This document shows, piece by piece, positions 7,836 through 17,036 of a stretch of 64,000 nt of DNA. Position 1 is the first letter of the stretch. Each line of letters begins with the position of its first letter. The notes beneath the pieces are model-generated. The model saw nothing but the letters and a program-made list of their open reading frames with translations. It was not told the origin of the DNA and ran no database searches. The position numbers and the translations under genes were made by a program. Source of the DNA: Pseudomonadota bacterium (GTDB taxonomy: Bacteria > Pseudomonadota > Gammaproteobacteria > Xanthomonadales > SZUA-38); assembly GCA_039033415.1 (NCBI GenBank), contig JBCCCR010000001.1:186001-250000 (forward strand), read 5' to 3'.

Positions 7836-10304
7836 ATGAACGTGATGCGCAAACCGGCTTCGGCCAGCCTGTTCTGCTGGCTGTCCGCTGCCGGTTTTTT
7901 TCTTCTCGCTGGCACTACCGGCGCTGCGTCGCTTTCGGGAGAACAGCGGGTCTGGCACCGGGTCACGTTGACGTTTGACGGGCCGTCATCCAGCGAAACC
8001 GCCGATCCGAACCCTTTTCTCGATTACCGACTGAACGTCACCTTCTCTAAGTCAACGACAACCCTCACGGTCCCTGGCTACTTTGCTGGAGACGGCACCG
8101 GCGGCGCGTCCGGCGACCAGTGGCGCGTCCACTTTTCGCCACCCGAGGCAGGTAATTGGACTTGGTCTGCCAGCTTTCGGCAGGGTGAAGATGTGGCGGT
8201 CAACGATAGCCCAACTGCCGGGACGGCTGCCTCTTTTGACGGCGAGTCCGGGCAGTTCTCGGTCTCGGGCTCCGACAAGAGCGCCCCGGACTTTCGTGCA
8301 GCTTCGCGCGGGCTGGTTCAAAACCGTGGTGGTCACTATCTGACCTTTCCTAACGGTCAGCCGTGGATCAAAGGTGGGCCCGATATCCCGGAAAACTTTC
8401 TGGGCTACGAGGGCTTCGACAATACGCCCAATGCCGGCCATTCCTTTAGTGCCCACGAGAGCGACTGGCGTTCCGACGATCCAGACTGGGGAAACGGTGA
8501 TGGCCGCGCCATTATCGGCGCGCTCAACTACATCGCTGATCGTGGTGCCAACACGATTTACTTCCTGCCGATGAATATCGGCGGGGACGGGCGCGACACG
8601 TTTCCGACTATCGGCGAGCAGAACAAGACGCGTTATGACCTATCGAAGCTGATCCAGTGGGAGATGGTTTTTGCCCACGCGCAGGCGCGCGGCATCTGGC
8701 TTCATTTCGTGCTGGCAGAGACCGAATCGGCCAACGAGAACTACCACGATAATGGTCAGCTTGGCCCGCAGCGCAGACTGTTCTACCGCATGCTCATCGC
8801 CCGTTTCGGGCACCACAACGGCATTCAGTTCAACCTGGGAGAGGAGAACGATTACGGCACGAACCGCCTGCGGGAGTTTGCCGCTTATCTGAAGCAAACT
8901 GACCCCTACGATCATCCGGTTACCACGCACACCAAGAGCAATCAGTACAACCAGTTCTACGAGCCGCTGTTAGGCAACGGAGACTTTGACATCACTTCGT
9001 TTCAGGGCGGCAACTCGCGAAACAGCATGTACAACCTGATTCGCGATTGGCGGGGTCAGTCCATGGCGGCTGGCGTTCCCTGGGCGATTTCCTTCGATGA
9101 ACCGCAGAAGATTGAGAACGATGCTGACGATGTATCCAACGGCTACCCCCACGGGCGGCGGGACAAGATGTGGCCAGCCTACATGGGCGGCGCCGCGGGC
9201 TTTGAGTGGTATGTGCAGCAGGACGGCGGCGGCCATAGCTTCGACCAGGCCATCGACGACTTCTCAGAGATGGACGTGGCGCTCCGCTGGGCCGGTTATG
9301 CCGTCAGTTTCTTTGAGTCGCTGCCGCTTCAGAACATGGTGCCGGTTCCCGGGCTCGCAGATTCTGGCTCCGGCGGCACCTCCTACGTCCTGGCGGCGCC
9401 GGGGCTGACATACGTCGTCTTTAACGATCGCAACGGCGAGGACTGGACGCTGGACCTTTCCGAGGCGCCGGGTGTTTTTGAAGTTTCCTGGTTCGATCCG
9501 CGCAATGGCGGTGCGCTGCAGACTGGCACTCAAACCGGGGGCATTGCCGGTGGTCAGGAAGTGAATCTCGGCAGCGCGCCCTATGCGGTCAACAACGATT
9601 GGGCCGCGCTGGTCACACGAGTTGATGGCGGCAACCTGTCACCCAGCGTTCAGATCTTGGCGCCGGCATCCAACGCTCAGTTCGATGTGCCCGCAACCGT
9701 CCAGGTGACCGTGCAGGCCGTAGACGCGGACGGGACGGTCGAGCGGGTCGCGCTTCGGGTCAACGACGTGTCCCAGGGTGATCTAACCGATTCGCCATTC
9801 AGTTGGACGCTGGCCGATCTGACGGTCGGCTCGTACGACCTCATCGCCGAGGTCGAGGACGACGACGGAGCTATCACTCAAAGCCCGACGACGACCATCG
9901 TGGTGACCGAGCCTGGTGCCGGGCCACAGGTTGTCGGAGCCACGCTAGTCAACGCGGCAAGCAACACCGACATCATGGATCTGAGCGACGGTGCGCGGAT
10001 TGCCCTGACGGATGCACCTGCCTTTAACGTCCGGGCAGAAGTGTCGCCGGAGGTCGCCTCGGTGAATTTCTCGCTCACCGGCGTCGAATCGCGCACCCAC
10101 ACCGAAAACGTTGCGCCCTTCACCTTGTGGGGGGACAACGGCGGCGATTACAACGAATGGATTCCGGCGCTCGGCACCCATACGCTGACCCTGACACCGA
10201 GGGACGCTTCAGGGGCTGCCGGATCGAACATGGTGATCGAATTTCAGGTCGAGGTTGATGCGGTCTCGGAAGGTGTCTTCGCTAATGGATTCGAAGCGGA
10301 CTAA
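7836..10304 (+). CDS. Secreted DUF5060-type glycoside hydrolase with Ig-like domain and C-terminal GFE motif
   Basis: 822-residue exported enzyme, probably acting on an extracellular polysaccharide. The ATG at 7836 is preferred over 7812 because GGAGG lies 7 nt before it. Order: signal peptide (to about 31, GTTGAAS); DUF5060-like beta-sandwich (about 35-140, ending in the GNWTW region); a TIM-barrel region (about 155-500) with GEEND (E336/E337) and SFDEPQ (E422) as likely acid/base and nucleophile; a beta-domain like the putative collagen-binding domain of such hydrolases (about 500-600); an Ig-like domain (about 605-695); and a further beta region. It ends in GVFANGFEAD, the (I/L/V)FxxGFE tail shared with other exported proteins here. 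Substrate unknown. A CRP-like site lies upstream. Confidence 0.8.
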   Translation: MNVMRKPASASLFCWLSAAGFFLLAGTTGAASLSGEQRVWHRVTLTFDGPSSSETADPNPFLDYRLNVTFSKSTTTLTVPGYFAGDGTGGASGDQWRVHFSPPEAGNWTWSASFRQGEDVAVNDSPTAGTAASFDGESGQFSVSGSDKSAPDFRAASRGLVQNRGGHYLTFPNGQPWIKGGPDIPENFLGYEGFDNTPNAGHSFSAHESDWRSDDPDWGNGDGRAIIGALNYIADRGANTIYFLPMNIGGDGRDTFPTIGEQNKTRYDLSKLIQWEMVFAHAQARGIWLHFVLAETESANENYHDNGQLGPQRRLFYRMLIARFGHHNGIQFNLGEENDYGTNRLREFAAYLKQTDPYDHPVTTHTKSNQYNQFYEPLLGNGDFDITSFQGGNSRNSMYNLIRDWRGQSMAAGVPWAISFDEPQKIENDADDVSNGYPHGRRDKMWPAYMGGAAGFEWYVQQDGGGHSFDQAIDDFSEMDVALRWAGYAVSFFESLPLQNMVPVPGLADSGSGGTSYVLAAPGLTYVVFNDRNGEDWTLDLSEAPGVFEVSWFDPRNGGALQTGTQTGGIAGGQEVNLGSAPYAVNNDWAALVTRVDGGNLSPSVQILAPASNAQFDVPATVQVTVQAVDADGTVERVALRVNDVSQGDLTDSPFSWTLADLTVGSYDLIAEVEDDDGAITQSPTTTIVVTEPGAGPQVVGATLVNAASNTDIMDLSDGARIALTDAPAFNVRAEVSPEVASVNFSLTGVESRTHTENVAPFTLWGDNGGDYNEWIPALGTHTLTLTPRDASGAAGSNMVIEFQVEVDAVSEGVFANGFEAD

Positions 10305-10320
10305 CCGACTCTCAGGTTCG

Positions 10321-11961
10321 TTATGGCCTAACCCGATGCTGCTGCGGCCACCGAATTTCGACGGCCAGGCCGCCGCTGTTGCGTAGCGTGAGTTCGGCGG
10401 TGTGCAGCTGGCAAACCGCCGCGACGAGACTGAGTCCCAGCCCGTTGCCTTGCTCTCCACGGTGTTTCGGAAGTCGATAGAAGCGATCTAGGACTCGATC
10501 CAGTTCCAGATCCGGAATGCCGGGTCCCGTGTCGCGAAAGGTCAGCTCGATGACGTCCGCCTGCTGACTCAGGGTCATGGTTAAGCCTGCTTCCTCCGGC
10601 ACATACTTGAGTACGTTATCCATCAGGTTGGCCACGCTTTGCATCCAGAGATCCTGGTCACCATGTACCACCACCGACCCCTGTGGAACCTCAGCCGTCA
10701 GCGAGATTTTTTGCTCCTCAAACGCTGGCTGATAAAGCTCCACAGCGTCTTTGAGCATGATGAGCAGATCAAAATCTCGGAAGCCTTGGCGCAGGCTGCC
10801 GCTTTCGACCTGGCCGATGCGAAGCAGTGCACTGAAGGTATCGAGCAGCTGGTCGGCCTCCGCCTGGACCGCGGCTACCATCGCCGCGTCCGGATTGGGC
10901 GTTCTCAGCAGCAGGTCAATCTGGCCTCGCAGGCGCGTCAACGGCGTGCGCAGGTCGTGAGCAATGTTGGCGCTCATCGACTGCAAACTGTCGACAAGCG
11001 TCTCTGTGCGCTCCAACACACGATTGATTTCATGAGCCACCTCGTCCACGGGCTCCTTTCCGTTGACCGCAATGCGCACGCTGTAGTCGCCTTCGCCGGC
11101 CCGACGGCAAGCGTCCCGCAGATTCAACAGCGCGGCGGTTCGCCGACGATGAGCGATCCAGGTATAAGACATTGCCAGGGTTCCGATGAGAAGAGCGGCA
11201 AGCAGTGTAGCTCCGCCAAATTCTTCCAGAGCGAGCATGGCCGCCGGGCTCTCCACACCCAGAATGACCCGGGATCGGTCATCCAGCCTGCGCTGCACGG
11301 CGATGCAGGGCCGCTGCACTGAAGGTTCGTCTTCAAAAGGCAAGCGTCGCAGCAACATGGGCTCCGTGGTCCAGTCCGGGATCTGGGTCAGATTGCTCAC
11401 CACGGTAGAACCTTCAGCGTCAAGCAGCGCAGCGCAGCTCTCGAGCTCTTCCAGCGGCTCGCTCTCCTCTTCAAGCCACGCTTGCAAGATCTCCAAGGTG
11501 GGTAACGTCAGCCTTTCTTCGTCAAACTCTTCGAGCGAACCCCAATGAATTGCGGCGAGCTGCTCGAGTCGCTCGTGGAAAATTTCCGGCGTTTCTTCGA
11601 GCATGAGCCGCAGCGCATATTCCGGCGGCACTGCGGGCTCGACGCGAGCTTCTTCCCCCAGCAAAACGAGCCGAGCGGACGTAGCCGGCGACGGCGACCG
11701 TTCCGCGATCGCCTGGATGTAGGCCGCGCGGAATGTGGCGAATGAGGGCCAGTCCTCGAAGTCGACTTCGATCTCCCGGTTCGAGTCGTCAAAGGCCGAC
11801 CAGAAGCTCACGGTACTTAGCAGCTCGTCAATTTCTTCATTGGCCCAGACGGCACGTTCAGCTCTCAGGGCTCGGTCCGTCATGTCCAGCACCCAAAAAA
11901 GCAGAGCTGTCATCACTAACCACAACAGGAGGGTTGGCCCGAGGTGCCGAATCAGTTTCAT
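10321..11961 (-). CDS. Sensor histidine kinase (HAMP-HisKA-HATPase_c)
   Basis: 546-residue inner-membrane kinase. TM1 is at about 11-25 and TM2 at about 249-270. The periplasmic sensor between them (about 220 residues) is strikingly acidic (runs such as LEEESEPLEELE). It is followed by HAMP, the dimerisation/phosphoacceptor helix with NIAHDLRTPL (His335), an N-box (NLMDNVLKY), G1 (DTGPGIP) and G2 (GNGLGLSL). Start ATG 11961 overlaps the regulator stop by 4 nt (ATGA), so the pair is translationally coupled. The acidic sensor may bind a metal or a cationic peptide; that is speculation. Confidence 0.95.
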   Translation of the reverse strand: MKLIRHLGPTLLLWLVMTALLFWVLDMTDRALRAERAVWANEEIDELLSTVSFWSAFDDSNREIEVDFEDWPSFATFRAAYIQAIAERSPSPATSARLVLLGEEARVEPAVPPEYALRLMLEETPEIFHERLEQLAAIHWGSLEEFDEERLTLPTLEILQAWLEEESEPLEELESCAALLDAEGSTVVSNLTQIPDWTTEPMLLRRLPFEDEPSVQRPCIAVQRRLDDRSRVILGVESPAAMLALEEFGGATLLAALLIGTLAMSYTWIAHRRRTAALLNLRDACRRAGEGDYSVRIAVNGKEPVDEVAHEINRVLERTETLVDSLQSMSANIAHDLRTPLTRLRGQIDLLLRTPNPDAAMVAAVQAEADQLLDTFSALLRIGQVESGSLRQGFRDFDLLIMLKDAVELYQPAFEEQKISLTAEVPQGSVVVHGDQDLWMQSVANLMDNVLKYVPEEAGLTMTLSQQADVIELTFRDTGPGIPDLELDRVLDRFYRLPKHRGEQGNGLGLSLVAAVCQLHTAELTLRNSGGLAVEIRWPQQHRVRP

Positions 11962-12644
11962 GACGCCCCCCCGGCGCTGATGACGTAGCCCGCGCCGCGA
12001 ACGGTCCTGATCATCGACTCATCCGAGTCCGGCTTATCGATCTTTTGGCGAAGTCGACTGATGTGCACGTCGATCACGTTGGTCTGTGGATCGAAATGGT
12101 AGTCCCAGACCTTTTCCAGAAGCATGGTTCGCGTCACGACCTGGCCTGCATGCAGCATCAGGTACTCCAGCAGCCGAAACTCCCGCGGCTGCAGTGCGAT
12201 ACTCTTGCCGGATCGCGTGACCTCGCGCCCGAGTCGGTCGAGCACAAGATCGTCCAGAGTCAGTTTGCTGGTGGCGGCCTCCTGAGCGTTACGCCGATGT
12301 AGCGCCTCAATTCGCGCAAGCAGCTCAGAAAACGCAAAGGGTTTGGTGAGGTAGTCATCGCTGCCGGCATTAAACCCCTCGACGCGCTGATCGACCTCCG
12401 CCATAGCGCTAAGCACGAGGATAGGCACCCGGGATCCAGCGCTTCGCAGCGAGCGAATAATCGCGAGGCCGTCGGTTCCGGGCAGCATTCGGTCGATCAC
12501 CAGCACGTCGAAGCTGCCGCTGAAGGCAAGCTCCAGCCCCTGAGTGCCGTCAGAGGCAACGTCCACCGTGTGGCCGCTTTCCTTAAGCCCTCGCGAGGCG
12601 AAGCTGGCCACGCTTGGATCGTCTTCGATGATCAAGATATGCAC
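11958..12644 (-). CDS. OmpR/PhoB-family response regulator
   Basis: 228-residue DNA-binding regulator. The receiver domain has the acidic pair EDD (7-9), phosphoacceptor Asp51 (VIDRMLPG), Ser79 and Lys101 (TKPF). The C-terminal winged helix is typical, with LTLDDLVLDRLGREVTRSG, LQPREFRLLEYLM and IDVHISRLRQKI. The start is GTG 12644 with an AGGG site upstream. It is first in a two-gene operon with the kinase and divergent from the DUF1800-DUF1501 operon; a dyad in the shared promoter (12701-12721) is a candidate binding site for the regulator itself. Confidence 0.96.
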   Translation of the reverse strand: MHILIIEDDPSVASFASRGLKESGHTVDVASDGTQGLELAFSGSFDVLVIDRMLPGTDGLAIIRSLRSAGSRVPILVLSAMAEVDQRVEGFNAGSDDYLTKPFAFSELLARIEALHRRNAQEAATSKLTLDDLVLDRLGREVTRSGKSIALQPREFRLLEYLMLHAGQVVTRTMLLEKVWDYHFDPQTNVIDVHISRLRQKIDKPDSDESMIRTVRGAGYVISAGGAS

Positions 12645-12700
12645 GTAGGTGCCCTGGCTTCCGCTAGCAAATAATTCTACGAACCCGGTCTCAATTCGGG

Positions 12701-12721
12701 CATTACCATTTGTTAATGGTT
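12701..12721. promoter_or_regulatory. Overlapping dyads in divergent promoter
   Basis: ACCATT-TGTT-AATGGT (12705-12720) is a perfect 6-bp inverted repeat, and CATTA (12701-12705) with TAATG (12714-12718) forms a second, overlapping one. The position, between the response regulator start (12644) and the DUF1800 start (12792), fits an operator controlling one or both operons. Binding by the neighbouring regulator is inference. Confidence 0.4.
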
Positions 12722-12791
12722 CGGAAAGGTTCCCGCAATCTTACCGCGCGTAGTGTGTCTGTCTCCTGTTACCTATCGAGGAACCGCGAGC

Positions 12792-14510
12792 ATGAGACTG
12801 CACATTCTTACTGGACTGAGCTGGCTTGGTGCTGTTGTCAGCTGCTGTGCTCTAGGGCAGGTGGGAGAGCCACTGTTTACTGACGGCTTTGAACGGACCG
12901 GCCAAGCGAGTCCACAAGCGTCAGCCTCTCAATTTCTTCACCGGGCGACGTTCGGTCCGACCATGGCGGAGATCGATCGTGTAGTCGCCATGGGCGAGGC
13001 GGCCTGGATCAACGAGCAGCTTGCGCTGCCTGTGTCCTGGACACGTCCAGGCCTGGCGCCGCTCGCCGAGCGGAACTATCAGGAGTGTCTCCAAGATGGT
13101 GACACAGACTGTGACCGCTATGTCGATCCGCTCGATCGTCAGAATATCTGGTGGCAAACCGTAATTGCCGCGCCGGATCAGCTGCGCCATCGAGTGGCGT
13201 TTGCGCTCAGTCAGCTGTTTGTCGTCTCCGACCGCAACGGCGAGCTGATCGACTTCGCCGAGGCCATGGCCGCCTATTACGATCTGCTGCTGACCCACTC
13301 CTTTGGCAACTATCGTGATCTTCTTGGCGACGTGACAAGAAGCCCGGTGATGGGCATCTATCTCACCCACATCCGCAATCGTAAGGCGGTCCCGGCGCTC
13401 AATATTCGGCCCGACGAGAATTACGCTCGCGAGGTGATGCAGCTGTTTACAATCGGTCTGAATCAGCTGAATCCCGACGGCACGTTAATCCTTGATGATG
13501 CCGGTCAGCCACTGGTCACCTATACCCAGGCCGACATCGCCGGCATGGCGCGAGTGTTCACCGGCTGGACGTTCGCTGACGTTTCCTGTGAAGATTTTGA
13601 GTACGACGACGCCGGCGATCTCGTTTCGCCGATGCAGGCCTGCGAGGACTATCACGATACCGACGCAAAAGTGATCATCGACGGCGTTACGCTGCCGGGT
13701 GGACAAACGGCGGCTGCAGATCTGAATGCGGCGCTGGACGTGCTGTTTACCCATCCCAATGTCGGTCCTTTCGTCAGCCGACGCTTAATCCAGCGGCTGG
13801 TCACCAGCAATCCGACCCCTGCCTATATCCAGCGAGTGGCGGCCGTGTTTGCTGACAACGGCTCGGGCGTTCGCGGGGATCTCGGCGCGGTGGTGAAAGC
13901 GATTCTTCTCGACCCGGAGGCGGCGGCCGGCACGAGTGGCAATGTCGCTTTTGGAAAGCTCCGTGAGCCGCTGCTGCGGCTTTCGAACCTGTGGCGCACG
14001 TTCGATGGACGATCAGAGGTAGGTGAATACTACGACTATCAGCCAACGATGGCGGGGCAGGCCGTGTTGTCTGCTCCATCGGTCTTCAATTTCTTTCTGC
14101 CGGATTATCAGCCGGCGGGACTTCGCGGCAGCCAGCCTCGCCTGGTGGCACCGGAGTTCCAGCTAGCATCGGACGACAAGCTCACCTTCAACCAGAACTC
14201 GATCGACCTGAATGCGCGCTACTTTATCGACGGCGCACCTTGGGTCGAGGCTGAGGATGAAGAGGCTGAGGTGGAGTTTGGGCCTAGGACTGTGCTGCTC
14301 CATCCCGCCGCAGAGCTTGCGCTGGCCTCGAACCCAGAGGTGTTGCTGAACCGGCTCGATCTGCTGCTGCTCGCCGGCACCATGTCCACCGAACTTCGGC
14401 AGAACGTTCGGGCCCGACTCCAGCAGATTCCGCCGGCCTATCCGTACGTTCGCGTCGGTGAAGCCATCGCGCACGTGATGACCTCCCCCGAATATCTCAT
14501 TCAGCGCTGA
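12792..14510 (+). CDS. DUF1800 family exported protein
   Basis: 572 residues. The ATG at 12792 starts a signal peptide (MRLHILTGLSWLGAVVSCCALG); an in-frame GTG at 12753 is rejected because it would spoil it. Directly after the signal comes EPLFTDGFE (about 26-34), the same motif that ends other proteins here, then the DUF1800 body (QFLHRATFGPT, DENYAREVMQLFTIGLNQL, FTGWTF, DYHD, FVSRRLIQRLVTSNP, PSVFNFF.PDYQP). DUF1800 proteins are exported, of unknown biochemistry, and nearly always paired with DUF1501, as here (20 nt downstream). A roughly 20-residue acidic insertion (EAEDEEAEVE) lies near 490. Possible regulation by the divergent two-component system. Confidence 0.92.
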   Translation: MRLHILTGLSWLGAVVSCCALGQVGEPLFTDGFERTGQASPQASASQFLHRATFGPTMAEIDRVVAMGEAAWINEQLALPVSWTRPGLAPLAERNYQECLQDGDTDCDRYVDPLDRQNIWWQTVIAAPDQLRHRVAFALSQLFVVSDRNGELIDFAEAMAAYYDLLLTHSFGNYRDLLGDVTRSPVMGIYLTHIRNRKAVPALNIRPDENYAREVMQLFTIGLNQLNPDGTLILDDAGQPLVTYTQADIAGMARVFTGWTFADVSCEDFEYDDAGDLVSPMQACEDYHDTDAKVIIDGVTLPGGQTAAADLNAALDVLFTHPNVGPFVSRRLIQRLVTSNPTPAYIQRVAAVFADNGSGVRGDLGAVVKAILLDPEAAAGTSGNVAFGKLREPLLRLSNLWRTFDGRSEVGEYYDYQPTMAGQAVLSAPSVFNFFLPDYQPAGLRGSQPRLVAPEFQLASDDKLTFNQNSIDLNARYFIDGAPWVEAEDEEAEVEFGPRTVLLHPAAELALASNPEVLLNRLDLLLLAGTMSTELRQNVRARLQQIPPAYPYVRVGEAIAHVMTSPEYLIQR

Positions 14511-14530
14511 CCAAAACGAAGGAGCAATCC

Positions 14531-15886
14531 ATGAAACAGCAATCCGTGAATCGACGCGCCTTCTTAAGAAGCCTCATGGCCGCTGGCGTCAGCACCGCCG
14601 GAGCCGTAGGTGCACTCAGTACCCTCAGCCGGGCTCACGCCGCCAGCAGCCTGGCCGTCAAGGGAAGCCCCGCCGACTACAAAGCGCTCGTGACGGTATT
14701 TCTTTACGGGGGCAACGACTCGTTCAATATGATTGTCCCGAGTGATTCGCGCTACGCGGAGTACGCGTCTGCTCGGACGAACATGGCGGTGCCCCAAGCC
14801 CAGCTTTTGAACATACCCGGCACCGGCTTTGGTCTACATCCCTCGATGCCCGGCCTGCAGGGCCTTGCGGCTCAGAGCCGGGTGGCGATGGGCCTGAATG
14901 TGGGCGTCCTGCAAGCACCCACCAATCGAAGTGACTACGAGATGGGTCGGGCAATTCCCCCACAGCTATTTTCCCATGAGCATCAGCAGATCGTCTGGCA
15001 AAACGCGCGTCCAACGGCGCTGGCCACCAATGAGGGCTGGCTGGGGCGGGCGGCTGATCTGATGGAAACGGCTTATCCCCAGCAGTCGCTGCCGTTCAAC
15101 GTTTCGCTGCAGGGAAGCAACACGCTGCAGGTGGGGCCGAGAAGCGTTGGCTACGCGGCAACGCCGACCGGGCCGGTAGCGCTGGACGTGGTGGAGGAAA
15201 ACGAAGATCTGGCAGCGGTCCACGACCAGATTCTCAACCAGTCCTACAGCCATCCGCTGATGCAGGAGCATGTGGCGATTCGCCGACGCGCGCTGGACAT
15301 CTACACGCGTTACGCCTCAGCCTTCAACCCACTGCCTGTGATCCAGACGCCGTTCGCCGAGGGAAACGAGCTGGCCTCGCAGCTGCAGGGGGTCGCGCGA
15401 TTTATCGCAGTGAGCCAGCAGCTGGGTATCCAGCGTCAGGCGTTTTTTGTGGGCATTGGCGGCTTCGACACCCACAGCGGGCAGCTCAATGATCACCCAG
15501 GGCTCCTGGCAGCGTTGGACAGCGCGATTCAGTCTTTTTACAACGCAACCGTCGAGCTGGGGATGGCCGATAACGTCACCCTGCTGACCCTGTCAGAATT
15601 TGGTCGCACCCTTGGATCGAACGGGGACGGCACGGATCACGGCTGGGGTGGTCATCAGCTGGTGGTTGGTGGCGCGGTTAACGGCGGCATCTACGGTCAG
15701 GCGCCAACGCTCGTCATTGGCGGGCCCGACGATGCGGATGAGGGAAGACTCATACCGACGCTTGCGCTGGAGGAGTTTCTGGCGCCGGCCATGCGCTGGT
15801 ACGGCGTCTCGGAGTCCGACCTGGACGTGGTATTCCCGAATCTGAATCGTTTTGATCAGCGAGATCTGGGTTACATGGCCGAGTAA
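14531..15886 (+). CDS. DUF1501 family Tat-exported protein
   Basis: 451 residues, second gene of the DUF1800-DUF1501 operon, with an AAGGAG ribosome site 7 nt before the ATG. It has a twin-arginine signal (VNRRAFLRSLMAAG) ending near AHAASS. The body shows the sulfatase/alkaline-phosphatase-like landmarks of DUF1501: LVTVFLYGGNDSFNM, FGLHPSM, GGFDTHSGQ, TLSEFGRT and GTDHGWGGHQLVVGGAV. Metal-binding Asp/His residues of that fold are therefore present, but no substrate is known for the family. Complete length. Confidence 0.94.
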   Translation: MKQQSVNRRAFLRSLMAAGVSTAGAVGALSTLSRAHAASSLAVKGSPADYKALVTVFLYGGNDSFNMIVPSDSRYAEYASARTNMAVPQAQLLNIPGTGFGLHPSMPGLQGLAAQSRVAMGLNVGVLQAPTNRSDYEMGRAIPPQLFSHEHQQIVWQNARPTALATNEGWLGRAADLMETAYPQQSLPFNVSLQGSNTLQVGPRSVGYAATPTGPVALDVVEENEDLAAVHDQILNQSYSHPLMQEHVAIRRRALDIYTRYASAFNPLPVIQTPFAEGNELASQLQGVARFIAVSQQLGIQRQAFFVGIGGFDTHSGQLNDHPGLLAALDSAIQSFYNATVELGMADNVTLLTLSEFGRTLGSNGDGTDHGWGGHQLVVGGAVNGGIYGQAPTLVIGGPDDADEGRLIPTLALEEFLAPAMRWYGVSESDLDVVFPNLNRFDQRDLGYMAE

Positions 15887-16162
15887 ACGAGGCTGTCTCC
15901 AGCCGGCTAAGGTAAGGCCCTTGAGCGGATTTAAGCTGGCACTTGTTGTGGTCTCGTTTGGGGCTCTCTCTAAGGATCGCAAAGACGCTGCTTCTCCTCT
16001 TCGACTAAACTCTGGGCATCGCAAATGTTTTAGGTCCGACGATGTACGAACGCCGCCTAGGTTTTCTGGACTGGATGAGAGACAACCTTAGGGCACCGTC
16101 AGAGGCGCTCGAGCATTCGAGGCTCACCATGTGGGCACATTATGGTCACTAGGCGGCCCATA
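15887..16162. other. Intergenic region
   Basis: About 275 nt between the DUF1501 gene and the anchored protein at 16163. The only structure noted is the inverted repeat at its right end (16137-16166). No gene is supported. Confidence 0.4.
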
Positions 16163-16166
16163 ATGT
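16137..16166 (+). promoter_or_regulatory. Inverted repeat enclosing ribosome site and start codon
   Basis: ACATTATGG (16137-16145) and CCATAATGT (16158-16166) are perfect 9-bp complements around a 12-nt loop. The right arm contains the start codon at 16163, and the loop contains AGGCGG, the only plausible ribosome-binding site. In RNA this would hide the start codon; in DNA it could be an autoregulatory operator. Confidence 0.45.
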
Positions 16167-16882
16167 TTCAACGCTTGCGCGAGAAGCTAATCGACCAGGA
16201 TTGGGTCGGCGTTTCTGTTGAGCTGCTGATCGTCGTAGTCGGTATTTTCCTGGGTCTCCAGGCGTCTGCATGGTATGAGGACAGGCGCGAGCTCGCGCTG
16301 AGTGATGAATACCTAGAGCGACTGAGAACGGAATTCACAGAAATAAAAGCGGAGATTGACGGAGCCATCGATACCCATCAGAAGATTATTGATGGGCTCC
16401 AGCGCCTGCAGGTTGTTTTGAATTCTGGCCCGATGTCTGACGCTGATATCGCAGCGATAGAGTTCGGACTCATGAACGTCTTGAATATGGATACGGGCGG
16501 AGGCGTCTCGGCAACTTATCAAGAAATACTGACCAGCGGGCAGCTCAGACTGATCAGCAATAAGCAACTGATCTCAGCGTTAGCCGAGTACCAGGAACAT
16601 GTCGACAACGCCAAGCATTTCTTCGCAGACTTTCGGCGAATGCAGATGCAATATGAACGAGATTTCAACCGTCAACTGACCTTTGGAGAACCAGAGCGGT
16701 TCGAGCCTCGAGGGTTTCAGGTTCCGTTTGTGGTTGACTATGACATGGAGGCGATGAGAAACGATGCCGATTTTCGGCAAGCGCTTGTGCGCATGATGAC
16801 CTTCCAAATCTATTTTCAAGCGGCCCACTGGCAAACTGCGCGGGCCGCGCAGGTGGTTTCTGCTGAGTTAGACAATCCGTAG
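16163..16882 (+). CDS. Membrane-anchored protein of unknown function (DUF6090-like architecture)
   Basis: 239 residues. The start at ATG 16163 is chosen because homologous-looking proteins begin just before the conserved N-terminus (MFQRLREKLIDQDW); an upstream ATG at 16142 adds only MVTRRPI. One membrane helix (about 16-33, VSVELLIVVVGIFLGLQ) is followed by a mostly helical, coiled-coil-rich periplasmic part. The N-terminal layout is that of a widespread family of small anchored proteins of unknown role. No operon partner. Translation may be controlled by the inverted repeat over the start codon. Confidence 0.75.
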   Translation: MFQRLREKLIDQDWVGVSVELLIVVVGIFLGLQASAWYEDRRELALSDEYLERLRTEFTEIKAEIDGAIDTHQKIIDGLQRLQVVLNSGPMSDADIAAIEFGLMNVLNMDTGGGVSATYQEILTSGQLRLISNKQLISALAEYQEHVDNAKHFFADFRRMQMQYERDFNRQLTFGEPERFEPRGFQVPFVVDYDMEAMRNDADFRQALVRMMTFQIYFQAAHWQTARAAQVVSAELDNP

Positions 16883-17036
16883 ATTCTATCCAGCGGCAAT
16901 TTCGCGGCTTTGTCTGATCCCGGTTGCGCTGAGAAACACCTAAGAACGACAACTATTGCCCTAGACTTTGTCGCACGAAGCATCCGAAACCAGGTTTTTG
17001 GCTTGCGATGCCCCTGACTTTAAACTGGCCGCCGTT

